The notes beneath the pieces were generated by a model that saw nothing but the letters and a program-made list of their open reading frames with translations, did no database searches and was not told the DNA's origin. Positions 45,600-55,151 of a stretch of DNA of 64,000 bases are shown here, piece after piece. Each line of letters begins with the position of its first letter. Within the stretch, counting starts at the first letter, position 1. The stretch comes from Promethearchaeota archaeon (lineage in GTDB: Archaea; Asgardarchaeota; Lokiarchaeia; Sigyniarchaeales; SOKP01), in NCBI GenBank assembly GCA_019058245.1, contig JAHPZJ010000025.1:28408-92407 (forward strand), given 5' to 3'. The translations under genes were made by a program, and so were the position numbers.

Positions 45600-46700
45600 G
45601 TGGAACACAAAAATTTAACATTAGAACAAGATAAGAATTTAATCGATAACATTCTTGATAATGTAGATATGAAATATATCATTCTGTTTTTGTATGTCAT
45701 CAGAAATGATTTATTCAAAGATTTAACTAACGAAAGTATCAGAGAGTCATATGAGAGAGTGTTGGTATTAGATGAAATATATAAAAAAAACGTAATAAAT
45801 TTTTGGGATGAAGAATTTATCGAAAATTATATTGATTTAGGTTTAATTAAAAATATTAGAAGTATGAGAGAATTCCAACAAAAGGACGATGATTTTATTC
45901 TAAAGTTGGGAGAAGAAACTATAACCATTGAGAATGATACAATTTCTGTTCCCGATGATACACTCTATTTAATAATAAATAAGAAATTTAAATTCCTGAC
46001 AAGAAGGAATTTTAATTTAGCACTTACGAGATTAAAAGGTGTTCGATGTGAGAAGAGTAATATAATTCATCCATTAATTTATGGGATTGGTGAACATGAT
46101 TACACCTTATCTGATGATTTATACATCATATTAGATCAATATGGGAATATTTATCAAGCTATTAAAATTGAAGTTACAATTGAAGGATTTTATCAAAGAT
46201 TTAATGAAATTCAAGAAAAGATTAGCAAATATATAAAAATATTCGACCCTACATTAAATACAAAACCAGTAATGAAAAAAATAACAAAAGCATTAGAAGA
46301 AAATAAAGATATCATACAATACCTCAAGGATGAAAAAATAGAACTTTCAGATAAGTTTATTTTCGAGAAATTAAACAAAAACGATAGTATATTTCAAAAA
46401 TGGAATTCTCAACTATTATCATTACTAACAATTAGAAACAAAATAGAAAGATTAGATAAAAAATTAATAGAGTTAAAGAAATTCTATTCAGGTAAGAATA
46501 AAAAATATAGATATTTAGAATTTATTGAAAAAATTTCTTTTAATGAAGAAAACATCGTGGATACAATTCAAAATTTATTAATAGAATATCGAAAAGAATT
46601 AATTAAAATTAATGAAGATATTTCTGAAATAACGGAGAAGGAATTAAAATTATTAAATTTAGACTATGAAAGGTTAATAATAATGAGTAGTGAAGATTAA
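45600..46700 (+). CDS. Helical protein opening the eight-gene AAA/SMC-like operon (366 aa)
   Basis: The track's ATG at 45525 adds MFYYFIYSFSLKCFSSFNYK, which looks like non-coding read-through; GTG at 45600 lies after AAGGAG and is preferred. The protein is acidic in the N-terminal half and has a long coiled coil at about residues 200-360 (LTIRNKIERLDKKLIELKKF). No motif recognised. The next gene starts 2 bp after its stop. Confidence 0.6.
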   Translation: MEHKNLTLEQDKNLIDNILDNVDMKYIILFLYVIRNDLFKDLTNESIRESYERVLVLDEIYKKNVINFWDEEFIENYIDLGLIKNIRSMREFQQKDDDFILKLGEETITIENDTISVPDDTLYLIINKKFKFLTRRNFNLALTRLKGVRCEKSNIIHPLIYGIGEHDYTLSDDLYIILDQYGNIYQAIKIEVTIEGFYQRFNEIQEKISKYIKIFDPTLNTKPVMKKITKALEENKDIIQYLKDEKIELSDKFIFEKLNKNDSIFQKWNSQLLSLLTIRNKIERLDKKLIELKKFYSGKNKKYRYLEFIEKISFNEENIVDTIQNLLIEYRKELIKINEDISEITEKELKLLNLDYERLIIMSSED

Positions 46701-46702
46701 AA

Positions 46703-47668
46703 ATGAAATGCCCTGCATGTAATATACAAATGCAACCATTAGTAGAGGGTATTTTTCAGTGTCCCCAATGCAAAAAAATAATTAAACAAAAAGATAAGGA
46801 ACTACAAACAAAGGAGAAAAAAGCAATTGAAGGCAGTGTTTTTCAAGATGGTGAATATTTTCATAAAAATGTAAGTTTGAATAAACAATATGAAATCTGT
46901 GAAAAAGGAATTACTATCAATAAGACCAGTAATAGACTATTCGCAGTACTAATTTGTCATAGTGCATATTTAAAGGATGAGAAATATGTGAGATTATCTT
47001 GGTGGAAAAATTACCAACATGCGGGAATGTTTAAAATTTATGATAAATATGTATTAAATAATCTTATCATTGCTTTAGAGAGAGTAGATGAATCTTTTGA
47101 TGATATTTGGAATTGGAAAGGTAAATTTGGGAAACAAGAACCCAAAACAGAAGAGGACTTGCAAAAGGAAAAGAATTTGGAGATTATAAAATATAGAATT
47201 CTTGAAAATAAAACATGTCCTAAATGTCAGAAAAAGATGGATAAAATGAAATCACATTATGAATGTCAACATTGTGGTGAAATCGTTATTTTAGAAGGTT
47301 ATAACCAACCGATATTCAATATTGCTCCGGGTGACCTTGATCTACGATTTCATGCTAATTTTCCAATAAATTATTATTTGCCAGTGAGTGGAATAACTCT
47401 TAAATGGTTGATGGGTGAATGGAAAGCATTAGCAGTAATTTTTTCGAAAGATAATCCAAATAAAAAATGGTTAAGATTCTATTGGTGGATAAGAGATTTA
47501 AGTAATATTTTAAAATTTGGACAGAGAGAAATGGGAAATGGTACTCAGATGGGGTGGAAAGCTCAAAAGGGTGTTTCATCTCCAAATCTTTATGAGAGAA
47601 ACTTAGTTAAACCTCTAATTAATGCTTTAAAGAATATATTAATTGAATTAGATTGGAAAATTAATTAA
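46703..47668 (+). CDS. Protein with two zinc-ribbon/Trp-rich repeat units (321 aa)
   Basis: The N-terminal CPACNIQMQPLVEGIFQCPQCK ribbon and a second CPKCQKKMDKMKSHYECQHCG ribbon at about residue 172 each precede an alike unit: VRLSWWKNYQHAGMF...LIIALERV and LRFYWWIRDLSNILKFG...LINALKNI. The protein seems to be an internal duplication of ribbon plus domain. Such units suggest nucleic-acid or protein binding. Family unknown. Second gene of the operon. Confidence 0.65.
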   Translation: MKCPACNIQMQPLVEGIFQCPQCKKIIKQKDKELQTKEKKAIEGSVFQDGEYFHKNVSLNKQYEICEKGITINKTSNRLFAVLICHSAYLKDEKYVRLSWWKNYQHAGMFKIYDKYVLNNLIIALERVDESFDDIWNWKGKFGKQEPKTEEDLQKEKNLEIIKYRILENKTCPKCQKKMDKMKSHYECQHCGEIVILEGYNQPIFNIAPGDLDLRFHANFPINYYLPVSGITLKWLMGEWKALAVIFSKDNPNKKWLRFYWWIRDLSNILKFGQREMGNGTQMGWKAQKGVSSPNLYERNLVKPLINALKNILIELDWKIN

Positions 47669-47695
47669 AATTAATTTAGAAGCTAAGGGAAGAAA

Positions 47696-48835
47696 TTGTC
47701 AGAAATTCAAGATACTACATGGAAAGAGTTATTAAAAATCTTTCAAGATGGGCTTGAAAAAGCAATTGAAGAATTACAAAAAAGAGATGTAGAGAACATT
47801 CCAGGGGCAAAAGAAGCCTTGATTCAAAGATTAAATAATATGAAGCTTCATTTCCCAAAGAATAATGGAGAAATATTTTTAAAATCTATTAATGATAAAA
47901 TTCAAAATGCTTTTTTTCCTAATAGCACTAATTTCTCAGAAGCTTTTGAAAAAATATTAAAATCTAGAACACATGAGCAAGATTTTATAATTAATGAATT
48001 ATTAAATGGTTTTATAACTTCTAAAGCGAAAGCAATAGCATCAGGAAGTCAAGGACCGATAATAGATAGAATTGTTGAGGCCTTTAGTAAGAGAAATGAT
48101 TTTCATATCGTTGATCATCAATTTTTTGCCATGTTTGGCGATCCAAATAAACCACGTCACTATGTAAAAAAACAACTTGAAGAGCTTGTTAATATGTTTG
48201 GTCTTGTATCCAAAGAACTGGTAATTGAAAAAGATGTGAGAAGGAGTGAAGAAAAAATTTATACTTTTTACACATTTCCAGATGAAATCATAAAAATTCT
48301 TGAAGAGAAGTATTTAATAATTGATGAAAAACTAGGATATGCCTATGTTTCTGAAAATTTTGATAGAAATGTTTTTATATGTATGTTTTTGGCAAATATT
48401 GCTATAAATAGAGATAATATTGAAAAAATTGGTGGTTCTTATACAATTAATGGAATATCCGCAATTTTTGCATTAATCTTATTACTAAGTTTCATGCCAA
48501 AATTAAGAGCAGATGAAACTAATCCTGTTTTAAACGATCCAAATTTCGATGAAAAAAATATGAGTATAATTCCGAAATCTTGGATGATGAAACAGGTTTT
48601 AGAACCTCTATTTGAACCACTCATCAAAATCATTGCATATCGAATAGGAGGAGGATTATGGCTCTCAAAAATAATAGATTCAGAAATTAATAAGAAGATT
48701 CATACTCAAATAAGATTTCTTCTCAAGGATGTGAATAAATGGATTCTAGGGAATTTATGTCGAGTTGAGATTCCCATATTTATTGAAATATCTAATATAT
48801 TTACTGAAATTCTAGTAGGTTATGATGAACAATAA
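47696..48835 (+). CDS. Unknown operon protein with probable winged helix (379 aa)
   Basis: Starts at TTG. Residues 100-210 read like a winged-helix pair (IIDRIVEAFSKRNDFHIVDH, HYVKKQLEELVNMFGLVSKEL, then EKIYTFYTFPDEIIK). A hydrophobic stretch GISAIFALILLLSFMPKL near residue 255 could be a buried helix or a membrane segment. The C-terminal part is helical. No homologue recognised. Third gene of the operon. Confidence 0.55.
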   Translation: MSEIQDTTWKELLKIFQDGLEKAIEELQKRDVENIPGAKEALIQRLNNMKLHFPKNNGEIFLKSINDKIQNAFFPNSTNFSEAFEKILKSRTHEQDFIINELLNGFITSKAKAIASGSQGPIIDRIVEAFSKRNDFHIVDHQFFAMFGDPNKPRHYVKKQLEELVNMFGLVSKELVIEKDVRRSEEKIYTFYTFPDEIIKILEEKYLIIDEKLGYAYVSENFDRNVFICMFLANIAINRDNIEKIGGSYTINGISAIFALILLLSFMPKLRADETNPVLNDPNFDEKNMSIIPKSWMMKQVLEPLFEPLIKIIAYRIGGGLWLSKIIDSEINKKIHTQIRFLLKDVNKWILGNLCRVEIPIFIEISNIFTEILVGYDEQ

Positions 48836-48860
48836 AAAAAAATAAATTATTAACAAAAAA

Positions 48861-50168
48861 ATGAGCTATAAAAAAAAATCTACGAGGACTGTAAAATCAG
48901 GAAGAAAAAGAGAGAAATGGACAGATATTTTACCAAGATATCTGACCTTTATCAGTCACATGCGTCCTATCCTTAGAGAAACAAGAAGAATTATTATAAA
49001 TTTAGATGCAGATTTATTATTAGATACAGAAGTTTTAGATAAAATTCGTCAAGAAGAAGAAAAAAGAAATATACGTAAGGTTAGGGCTCTTTCAGAATTT
49101 TCCGCTATGTATAGATCAAATGTTTATGACATTATTAAAGACTTTATAATTAAATATAGAGAGAATATTCCTATAATAGATATTAAAGATTACATTTTAG
49201 ATTTTCTTCATGAATCTGTTGATGCTTTAAATGTATTGCGTCATATTACGAATCCAGATGAGCTTAATTTAGAGAATACCTACTTATACCAACTTGTAAA
49301 ATTTATTGAAAGTAAATTATTTCCAAGAGGAGCAAATCTTAAAATTATTTATAATAAATTAATACAGGAATCTATCGATTTTTATGAATGTCAACGACAT
49401 ATATTACAACCTCATACATTTTATCGGGAAAAATTAGAAAATCCCGATTATTTTGAAATTCCAGGGATATCTCCGAAAATATATCAAATAATTAATAATA
49501 TAACATCTCTTTATAATTTAGATCCTAATTTTGGAGAATTTCCCGAAAGAGAAAACTGTGAACTTCCAATAATTTTAAAGAATGATATATTTCTTCCTTA
49601 TGTAGATTCTATAGCAAATCCAGAAGAAGAGTCTATAGAAAAAATTGCTGAACGTATTGGATTACGCCTGCTTGATGAAATTTTTTTAGCTCCAGAGGAA
49701 GATTTTGTTGAATTGCTCTTAGAAAACAATTTTTTACGTGAAAACAAACAATCAGATGGAATTTTGAGATATTATCCACAATTTAGCAATGAAACTATGA
49801 TATTATATTATTTAGCTTTTGCTTCTCAAAGACGAGGTTTTCTCTCAAAAGAATTAGTTAATTGGATTTCAATGAATTTTGCATTCTTGATTTATATGAG
49901 TATTTTAAAATGGAAATTATCTGATGAAAACATCTTCTATGCTATTTTTAAAGATTTGCAGACAAATGAAAAAGTACTGCCTTATTTAATGAAACTTATA
50001 TGTTTTCCGAATTATTTGGGACTAGACAAGATGAAGATTCGAGATTCCGTCCAATATCGGAAAGAAATTTTTAATTTTATTGGATCTCAAATTGATAATT
50101 TAAAAGATTTAATTAATGAAACAGCTAATTATTGTAAAAATATTGATGAAAATAATAAAAAAAATTAA
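48861..50168 (+). CDS. Unknown operon protein, helical (435 aa)
   Basis: Basic N-terminus (MSYKKKSTRTVKSGRKREKW), then mostly helices with NIRKVRALSEFSAMYRSNVY and acidic patches in the second half. No recognisable catalytic motif. Fourth gene; 26 bp from the gene upstream and 22 bp from the AAA+ ATPase downstream, so likely one transcript. Confidence 0.55.
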   Translation: MSYKKKSTRTVKSGRKREKWTDILPRYLTFISHMRPILRETRRIIINLDADLLLDTEVLDKIRQEEEKRNIRKVRALSEFSAMYRSNVYDIIKDFIIKYRENIPIIDIKDYILDFLHESVDALNVLRHITNPDELNLENTYLYQLVKFIESKLFPRGANLKIIYNKLIQESIDFYECQRHILQPHTFYREKLENPDYFEIPGISPKIYQIINNITSLYNLDPNFGEFPERENCELPIILKNDIFLPYVDSIANPEEESIEKIAERIGLRLLDEIFLAPEEDFVELLLENNFLRENKQSDGILRYYPQFSNETMILYYLAFASQRRGFLSKELVNWISMNFAFLIYMSILKWKLSDENIFYAIFKDLQTNEKVLPYLMKLICFPNYLGLDKMKIRDSVQYRKEIFNFIGSQIDNLKDLINETANYCKNIDENNKKN

Positions 50169-50189
50169 TCGAAAAAAAATTAGAGTATA

Positions 50190-51299
50190 ATGAGTAAACA
50201 AAAAACTGAAAAAGAAGAAAAAATTGTATTTTCCGATGATGTTATAAAAGAACGACTCGGAAAATATGGTGCGGTCTATTTTCCTTCAGATATTAAAGAA
50301 ACAGTAGATGATATTTTAGGAAATGAAACCAAAAAAGAAATCTTAAGTGATTTTTTTAAAGCGTTAAAAAAATATAATGAATTTACTGAAAGATTAAAAT
50401 ATACTAAGTTAGCTCCAAATCTAACTGTGCTTCTATATGGTCCTCCCGGAACAGGAAAAACTTCTTTAACAAGAGGTTTTGCTAAAGAACATAATATTCC
50501 TATGTGTGTAGTAGAATCTGATAGGCTTGTATCACCTTTACTTGGAGACACTATTAAAAACATCCGTGGAGTTATTGAACTTGCAGCTGAAATCGCTAAA
50601 GAACGAGGGGCCTTTGTATTATTTTTTGATGAAATTGACGCAATTGGCTCTGAGAGATCAAATATTCACGAAGTAGGAGAAATCAAACGCGCAGTAATTT
50701 CTTTTCTACAAGTTATAGATAAAACTAATTATGAAGGAGTCCCTCTTGCAATTTTTGGAGCGACTAATCATCAACATCAATTAGATTCGGCAATTTGGCG
50801 TCGTTTTACATTTCATTTTAAGTTTGATTTCCCAGAATTCCAACTAAGAAAAAAAATTATTGAATCATTTATGAATAAACTGAAAAAAGCAAAAATTGGA
50901 ATTGATGATTCAATTTATTCTAATTTAAACAATGAATATGAAGAAGTTCTAGTAATTTCTAAAGAATTAGAAGCTAAATTAGGATATAAAGTATCTGAAT
51001 TTGATAATAACATCTTATGGACAGAGTTTCGTAAAAAAAATAAAGTAGAAGGTCTTTTGGCATTAACATATGGATATTCTGGGTCGGATATTGAAAGAGG
51101 AACAAGAGTAGCAATATTAAAAGCTATTAATACAGAACTTTTGACATATGAACTTTTTTATAATTCCTTAAAGTTAGTTGGTGGCACAGCTATTCATGTT
51201 GATAGACAAGATATTTTAAGTGATTCACTCCCAAAAAAAAATCGTATAAGTAGACCTCTTAGGGATAAAAAGAGCATATCTGGTCCTCCTGAAATTTAA
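50190..51299 (+). CDS. AAA+ ATPase, classical clade (369 aa)
   Basis: Walker [10 protein letters not shown] at residues 84-92, Walker B FVLFFDEIDAIG near 145, sensor 1 AIFGATNH near 186 and an arginine finger IWRRF near 197. The C-terminal part GLLALTYGYSGSDIERGTRVA matches the GYSGSDI helix of the classical AAA clade (FtsH, Cdc48, Vps4, spastin). The only clear enzyme in this operon, with no protease nearby. It probably powers remodelling of the neighbouring coiled-coil proteins. Not Vps4: no MIT domain is visible. Confidence 0.88.
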   Translation: MSKQKTEKEEKIVFSDDVIKERLGKYGAVYFPSDIKETVDDILGNETKKEILSDFFKALKKYNEFTERLKYTKLAPNLTVLLYGPPGTGKTSLTRGFAKEHNIPMCVVESDRLVSPLLGDTIKNIRGVIELAAEIAKERGAFVLFFDEIDAIGSERSNIHEVGEIKRAVISFLQVIDKTNYEGVPLAIFGATNHQHQLDSAIWRRFTFHFKFDFPEFQLRKKIIESFMNKLKKAKIGIDDSIYSNLNNEYEEVLVISKELEAKLGYKVSEFDNNILWTEFRKKNKVEGLLALTYGYSGSDIERGTRVAILKAINTELLTYELFYNSLKLVGGTAIHVDRQDILSDSLPKKNRISRPLRDKKSISGPPEI

Positions 51300-51344
51300 A
51301 GATAACAAATAAAGAACGATTAGAATAGAATTAAATTAATAATT

Positions 51345-52388
51345 ATGATGAATAAAAACCAAATATTTGATCTGGATAAGATTAAAGAAGTAACAATCCC
51401 AATTGAGGAACTTCAGATAAAAGTTAATCAAATAATCAATTCTTCTAAAAATGTAACAGATAATATTCATATCATTGAAGACGAATTTGAGGATGAGAAA
51501 TTATTTTCTCAAATAGAAACAGTACAAGAACTATTAAAAAGTGTTAATGATAAATTGAATTCAGTTTCAAAATCAAATTTAAATAAATTCTTGGATTTTC
51601 AAGAACGCTTGATTAAAAAATATAAAGAAAATTTTAAAAACAAATTAAAAATACTTACTTTAACAGAAGAAAATATAAAACTTATTGGATTATCTTTTAT
51701 TGAAGAAAAAAGAATTAGTAAAATTCTCGATAATGTTTCTTTTATTCCTTCAATTGAAATTTCACAATGGTTACAGCTTTTAGATTCATTGAAGTATAAT
51801 ACTATTTTTCTTAAATCAGTAAAACAAATAGAACATTATTTTCAAGAACTATTACAAGAAAGACTTGACATAGAAATAAGTAAAATTCCTAATCATACAG
51901 ATCCAATTCTAATTAGTGATTATAAAGAATATTTTAAAAACAATCTTAATTCAACATTCAAAGACTTTTTACAAATTATTGAAAGTAAACTTTCACAAAA
52001 AGAGTTAGAATCGAAAGAAGAAATAAGAAAACAAATAGAAGAGAGAGAAGAATTAGAAAAACTAAAAAAAAAACAAAAAGAACAAAAAAAATCTTATGAG
52101 GCTTATTTAAATCTTTCAGAAAGTGAATTCGAGAGAATAAGAAGGAAAAAAAGTAGAGAAAAATTAACCGATGTTTCTAAAGGAAAAAATCTGGAAAAAG
52201 AAATCGAATTAAGTGAAGAAGTTTCTGAAAAAATTAAAAAATTTAAATCTCAATTTAAAAAAAATTTTGATGAAAAATATATGATTCAAAAAGATGATGA
52301 CATAGATCCTATTGATATAATAAGAAAAAGAAAGAAGAGAAAAGAAAAGGAATATAAGGAATATAAAGACCATTTTGAAAATCTTTAA
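51345..52388 (+). CDS. Coiled-coil protein of the AAA/SMC-like operon (347 aa)
   Basis: Mostly helical; long coiled coil at about residues 210-265 (KEEIRKQIEEREELEKLKKK) and a strongly basic C-terminus (RKRKKRKEKEYKEYK). No motif. Sixth gene in the run. Could be a kleisin-like or tether component for its neighbours, which is inference. Confidence 0.55.
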   Translation: MMNKNQIFDLDKIKEVTIPIEELQIKVNQIINSSKNVTDNIHIIEDEFEDEKLFSQIETVQELLKSVNDKLNSVSKSNLNKFLDFQERLIKKYKENFKNKLKILTLTEENIKLIGLSFIEEKRISKILDNVSFIPSIEISQWLQLLDSLKYNTIFLKSVKQIEHYFQELLQERLDIEISKIPNHTDPILISDYKEYFKNNLNSTFKDFLQIIESKLSQKELESKEEIRKQIEEREELEKLKKKQKEQKKSYEAYLNLSESEFERIRRKKSREKLTDVSKGKNLEKEIELSEEVSEKIKKFKSQFKKNFDEKYMIQKDDDIDPIDIIRKRKKRKEKEYKEYKDHFENL

Positions 52389-52477
52389 TTAAAATAAAAA
52401 AGGTTTTTTAAATTCTTAAAAACATTTTAAATATTTCCATTGGTTCAACCGAAATTCCAATTCAAGATAGGTTCACA

Positions 52478-54025
52478 TTGATTCATGGAAAAATCAAGAA
52501 GAATTTATTGAATAAATTTAAAAGTGAAACATTTATTGAAATTTCTGAAAATATGAATATAATCTCTATTGAAAAACTCATTGGTCTTTTAAATGAAGAA
52601 GCTCAAGGATATGATAAATTAAAAGATGCGTTAAGACTTATAGAATATATTCATGAATATAATAATGTTTTATCTAAAAATATAACTCTTTCTTCTCAAC
52701 TCAATGAAATTATAAATAATTTAAATTTAATTCTTAGATTTTACACTCTTTCAAAAAGAAAAAATCTATTATTAAAAGAATTAAAATTATCAGAATTTTA
52801 TAATGAATCAAGGAATAAAACAGCTCTTTCAGATTTATTGAAAAAATTAATTGATTCCTTAAAAAATAATAAAGCCAAATTAAAATTTCTGGAGGAAGAT
52901 TACCTCCAACGGAAAAACCAAGTTGATCAGGTTAAAAATAAAGTTGAAGAATTGAATATAAAAATTCAAAAATTAACTAACAAAAAAAAGCAATGTTTCA
53001 ATCAAATTAACAGAATTACACGGTCAATGTCAGAAAATACTCCAGAAATAAAAGAAGAATCTAAATTTACTGGTAAAAACACTAAAAATAATCTAACAAA
53101 TGCCCAAAAAATAAAAAATTTTCAATTAAAAGCAAAAGATATTCAATATAAGATTAACGAAAGTAAATCAAAGAAAACTGAAAATGAACTTAAACTCAAA
53201 GATTTAAATCCCATCTTTGAAAGTTATAAAAGTGATTATGAAAATACTTTAGAAATTATCAATAACGAAGAAAATAGAATAAATGAAATTCAAATTGAAT
53301 TAAAAAAAGAAATTAGTGATAGTAAAGATACGTTCATTGAGGATCTTGAACTAGTAGATTTAAAATCATTAAAACCCTCACAAGTTATTAAGGATGAAAT
53401 AGAAAAAATAGATAGAGAATTGGCTCAAATTTTTATTCCAAAAAAGGACTCTAATTCTCAGAATGCTTCTGCTATATCAAATATCATTCAAAATCTAAAA
53501 GAATTGGAAGAATACATTAATAAACATAAATCAGAACTTACTATAACAGTAAACGAAAACGAAACAATCAAATGCATTGACCAATTTACTAATTTGGAAA
53601 ACATTATTAGCGAAATAGAATTTTTGATAAATAAATTCTTATCAGAAGTTAATTTAATTGCTCAATTTAGATTGGCTTTAAATGACAATAATAATAAATT
53701 TTTTATTAATACAAAATTCATTAGGAGAGATAATAAACAGGTGAATTTCGATGGATTGACCACTCCAGAAAAGGTCTTTTTCATTATTGTATTCTATATA
53801 TCAATTAAACTTCATACCAAAAGTAAAAATATTATTATTTCAAATGTTTCAATATTAACCAAATATAATAAAGCGGGGTCTATATATAGAACAATTAGAA
53901 AAATTTTACCACTTTTTGAAAAGGATGATATTCTTTTAGGATTTAATTTAGTCTTTATTTTATCAAACTTAGAATTAAAAAAAGAAATAAAAAATTTAAA
54001 AATAAAAACAATACAAGAGATTTGA
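52478..54025 (+). CDS. Coiled-coil protein with a degenerate SMC/ABC-like C-terminal head (515 aa)
   Basis: TTG start after AGGT. Coiled coil from about residue 85 to 320 (LKKLIDSLKNNKAKLKFLEE, KNKVEELNIKIQKLTNKKK). The last 110 residues read like the C-terminal lobe of an SMC head: FDGLTTPEKVFFIIVFYISI in place of the LSGGEK signature, NIIISNVSIL in place of Walker B (no DE pair), and DILLGFNLVFIL in place of the H-loop strand. There is no N-terminal Walker A, so if SMC-like it is half-headed and ATPase-dead. Its stop overlaps the start of the next gene (TTGA). Confidence 0.55.
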   Translation: MIHGKIKKNLLNKFKSETFIEISENMNIISIEKLIGLLNEEAQGYDKLKDALRLIEYIHEYNNVLSKNITLSSQLNEIINNLNLILRFYTLSKRKNLLLKELKLSEFYNESRNKTALSDLLKKLIDSLKNNKAKLKFLEEDYLQRKNQVDQVKNKVEELNIKIQKLTNKKKQCFNQINRITRSMSENTPEIKEESKFTGKNTKNNLTNAQKIKNFQLKAKDIQYKINESKSKKTENELKLKDLNPIFESYKSDYENTLEIINNEENRINEIQIELKKEISDSKDTFIEDLELVDLKSLKPSQVIKDEIEKIDRELAQIFIPKKDSNSQNASAISNIIQNLKELEEYINKHKSELTITVNENETIKCIDQFTNLENIISEIEFLINKFLSEVNLIAQFRLALNDNNNKFFINTKFIRRDNKQVNFDGLTTPEKVFFIIVFYISIKLHTKSKNIIISNVSILTKYNKAGSIYRTIRKILPLFEKDDILLGFNLVFILSNLELKKEIKNLKIKTIQEI

Positions 54026-54534
54026 TTTTATTGTCAATAGAAATGAACAATATAAATGAAATTGTTAAAAACATTACAAAAATTATTTTAACAAATCCAC
54101 AAAAGGTCATTAGAGAAGAAGATCTTAGAAATTTGAGTAGAGATCTTGATTTTGAACAAATTATGAGTGATGTTTATCTAAATTTGAAAAACGTAGGTTT
54201 TGAACTTATTAAAACAAAATTCCTCGAACAGCAATATTACATTCTAACATCAGAAGGAAAAGATGATAATATCACACCTTCACAATATGGTGTTTTGGCC
54301 TTAATAATAGCATTAAGTAAGGAAGTTGATGAAAATATTAAGATCAAGGATTTAAAAGAAATTTTTGATGAACTATGGGCATCTGATGTTCAATTTTTAA
54401 TTAATAACGATTACTTAAGGACTTTTGAAGATTTGGGAATAATTAAAGTAACTCCATTAGGTAAAGCAATAATGAAAAATGTCATTAAAGATTTAAAATT
54501 GCAAAATTTACTTAATTTATTTGGAAACAAATGA
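54022..54534 (+). CDS. MAGE/Nse3-like (KITE) tandem winged-helix protein (170 aa)
   Basis: The pattern follows Nse3/MAGE: helical start (INEIVKNITKIILTNPQKVI), FEQIMSDVYLNLKNVGFELIKT then YYILTSEG in the first winged helix, and GVLALIIALSKEVDENIKIKDLKEIF followed by LINNDYLRT and VTPLGKAI in the second. KITE proteins bind SMC kleisin subunits. Placement directly after, and overlapping, the SMC-head-like gene supports this. TTG start at 54022; ATG at 54043 is an alternative. Confidence 0.55.
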   Translation: MILLSIEMNNINEIVKNITKIILTNPQKVIREEDLRNLSRDLDFEQIMSDVYLNLKNVGFELIKTKFLEQQYYILTSEGKDDNITPSQYGVLALIIALSKEVDENIKIKDLKEIFDELWASDVQFLINNDYLRTFEDLGIIKVTPLGKAIMKNVIKDLKLQNLLNLFGNK

Positions 54535-54565
54535 AATCTTAATGTTTAAAAAAAATAAAAAAAAT

Positions 54566-54994
54566 TTATTCTTCAATTGGATTTTCTAAATCCATTTTAA
54601 ATTGGTCAACAATTTTTTTTACGCGATCTGCTGAAGGGCCTGTCCCTCTTACTTCATTTTCATCAACAATTATTTTTCCATTCAATATTGAGATAATATT
54701 TTGATCTTCAATATAATTTACATGACCTTTAGAAAATATGGTTGCGATTCTATCTGCTAAAGCTTTCATCGGAAAAGGTTCTTCTTCTAAACTCACAAAG
54801 TTGTAGAATGAGCTTCTGATAAAGAGTTTTGGAAATGATTTATTTTTCTCATTTTTCGCATTTATTAAAATCAAATTCGAATCTTCAGAAACTCCTTTTA
54901 ATTGACCAACAAAGAATTTGTCCTTATCTAGATACACTTTAACAATTTTATCAATTAATAATCCTAACTCCATATTAAATTGTCTTAATGACAT
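54566..54994 (-). CDS. Sm-like (Lsm) RNA-binding protein with C-terminal domain
   Basis: 142 aa. Residues 8-70 form an Sm fold (KIVKVYLDKDKFFVGQLKGVS, NLILINAKNEK, FIRSSFYNFVS). The C-terminal domain ends RGTGPSADRVKKIVDQF, which is the hallmark of the archaeal long Lsm (SmAP3-type) proteins. Binds RNA, likely as a ring. Convergent with the KITE gene, 31 bp away, so it ends the operon side. Confidence 0.88.
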   Translation of the reverse strand: MSLRQFNMELGLLIDKIVKVYLDKDKFFVGQLKGVSEDSNLILINAKNEKNKSFPKLFIRSSFYNFVSLEEEPFPMKALADRIATIFSKGHVNYIEDQNIISILNGKIIVDENEVRGTGPSADRVKKIVDQFKMDLENPIEE

Positions 54995-55151
54995 GATCCA
55001 TCAGATAATTCATTTGTACATAATTTAATTTATTTTTGCTTTTATACTTAATATAGGAAGTATTTTTTATAAAAACTATATCTTTTCTATTCATTTGATA
55101 TTATTATTGGAAAGATTAGTTATTTTGAACACTGTGTCTTATTAAATAGTA

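Noticed and set aside
50190-51299. Assignment of the AAA+ ATPase as Vps4 and the operon as ESCRT
   Set aside because: No MIT domain and no Snf7-like or steadiness-box proteins are visible among the neighbours.
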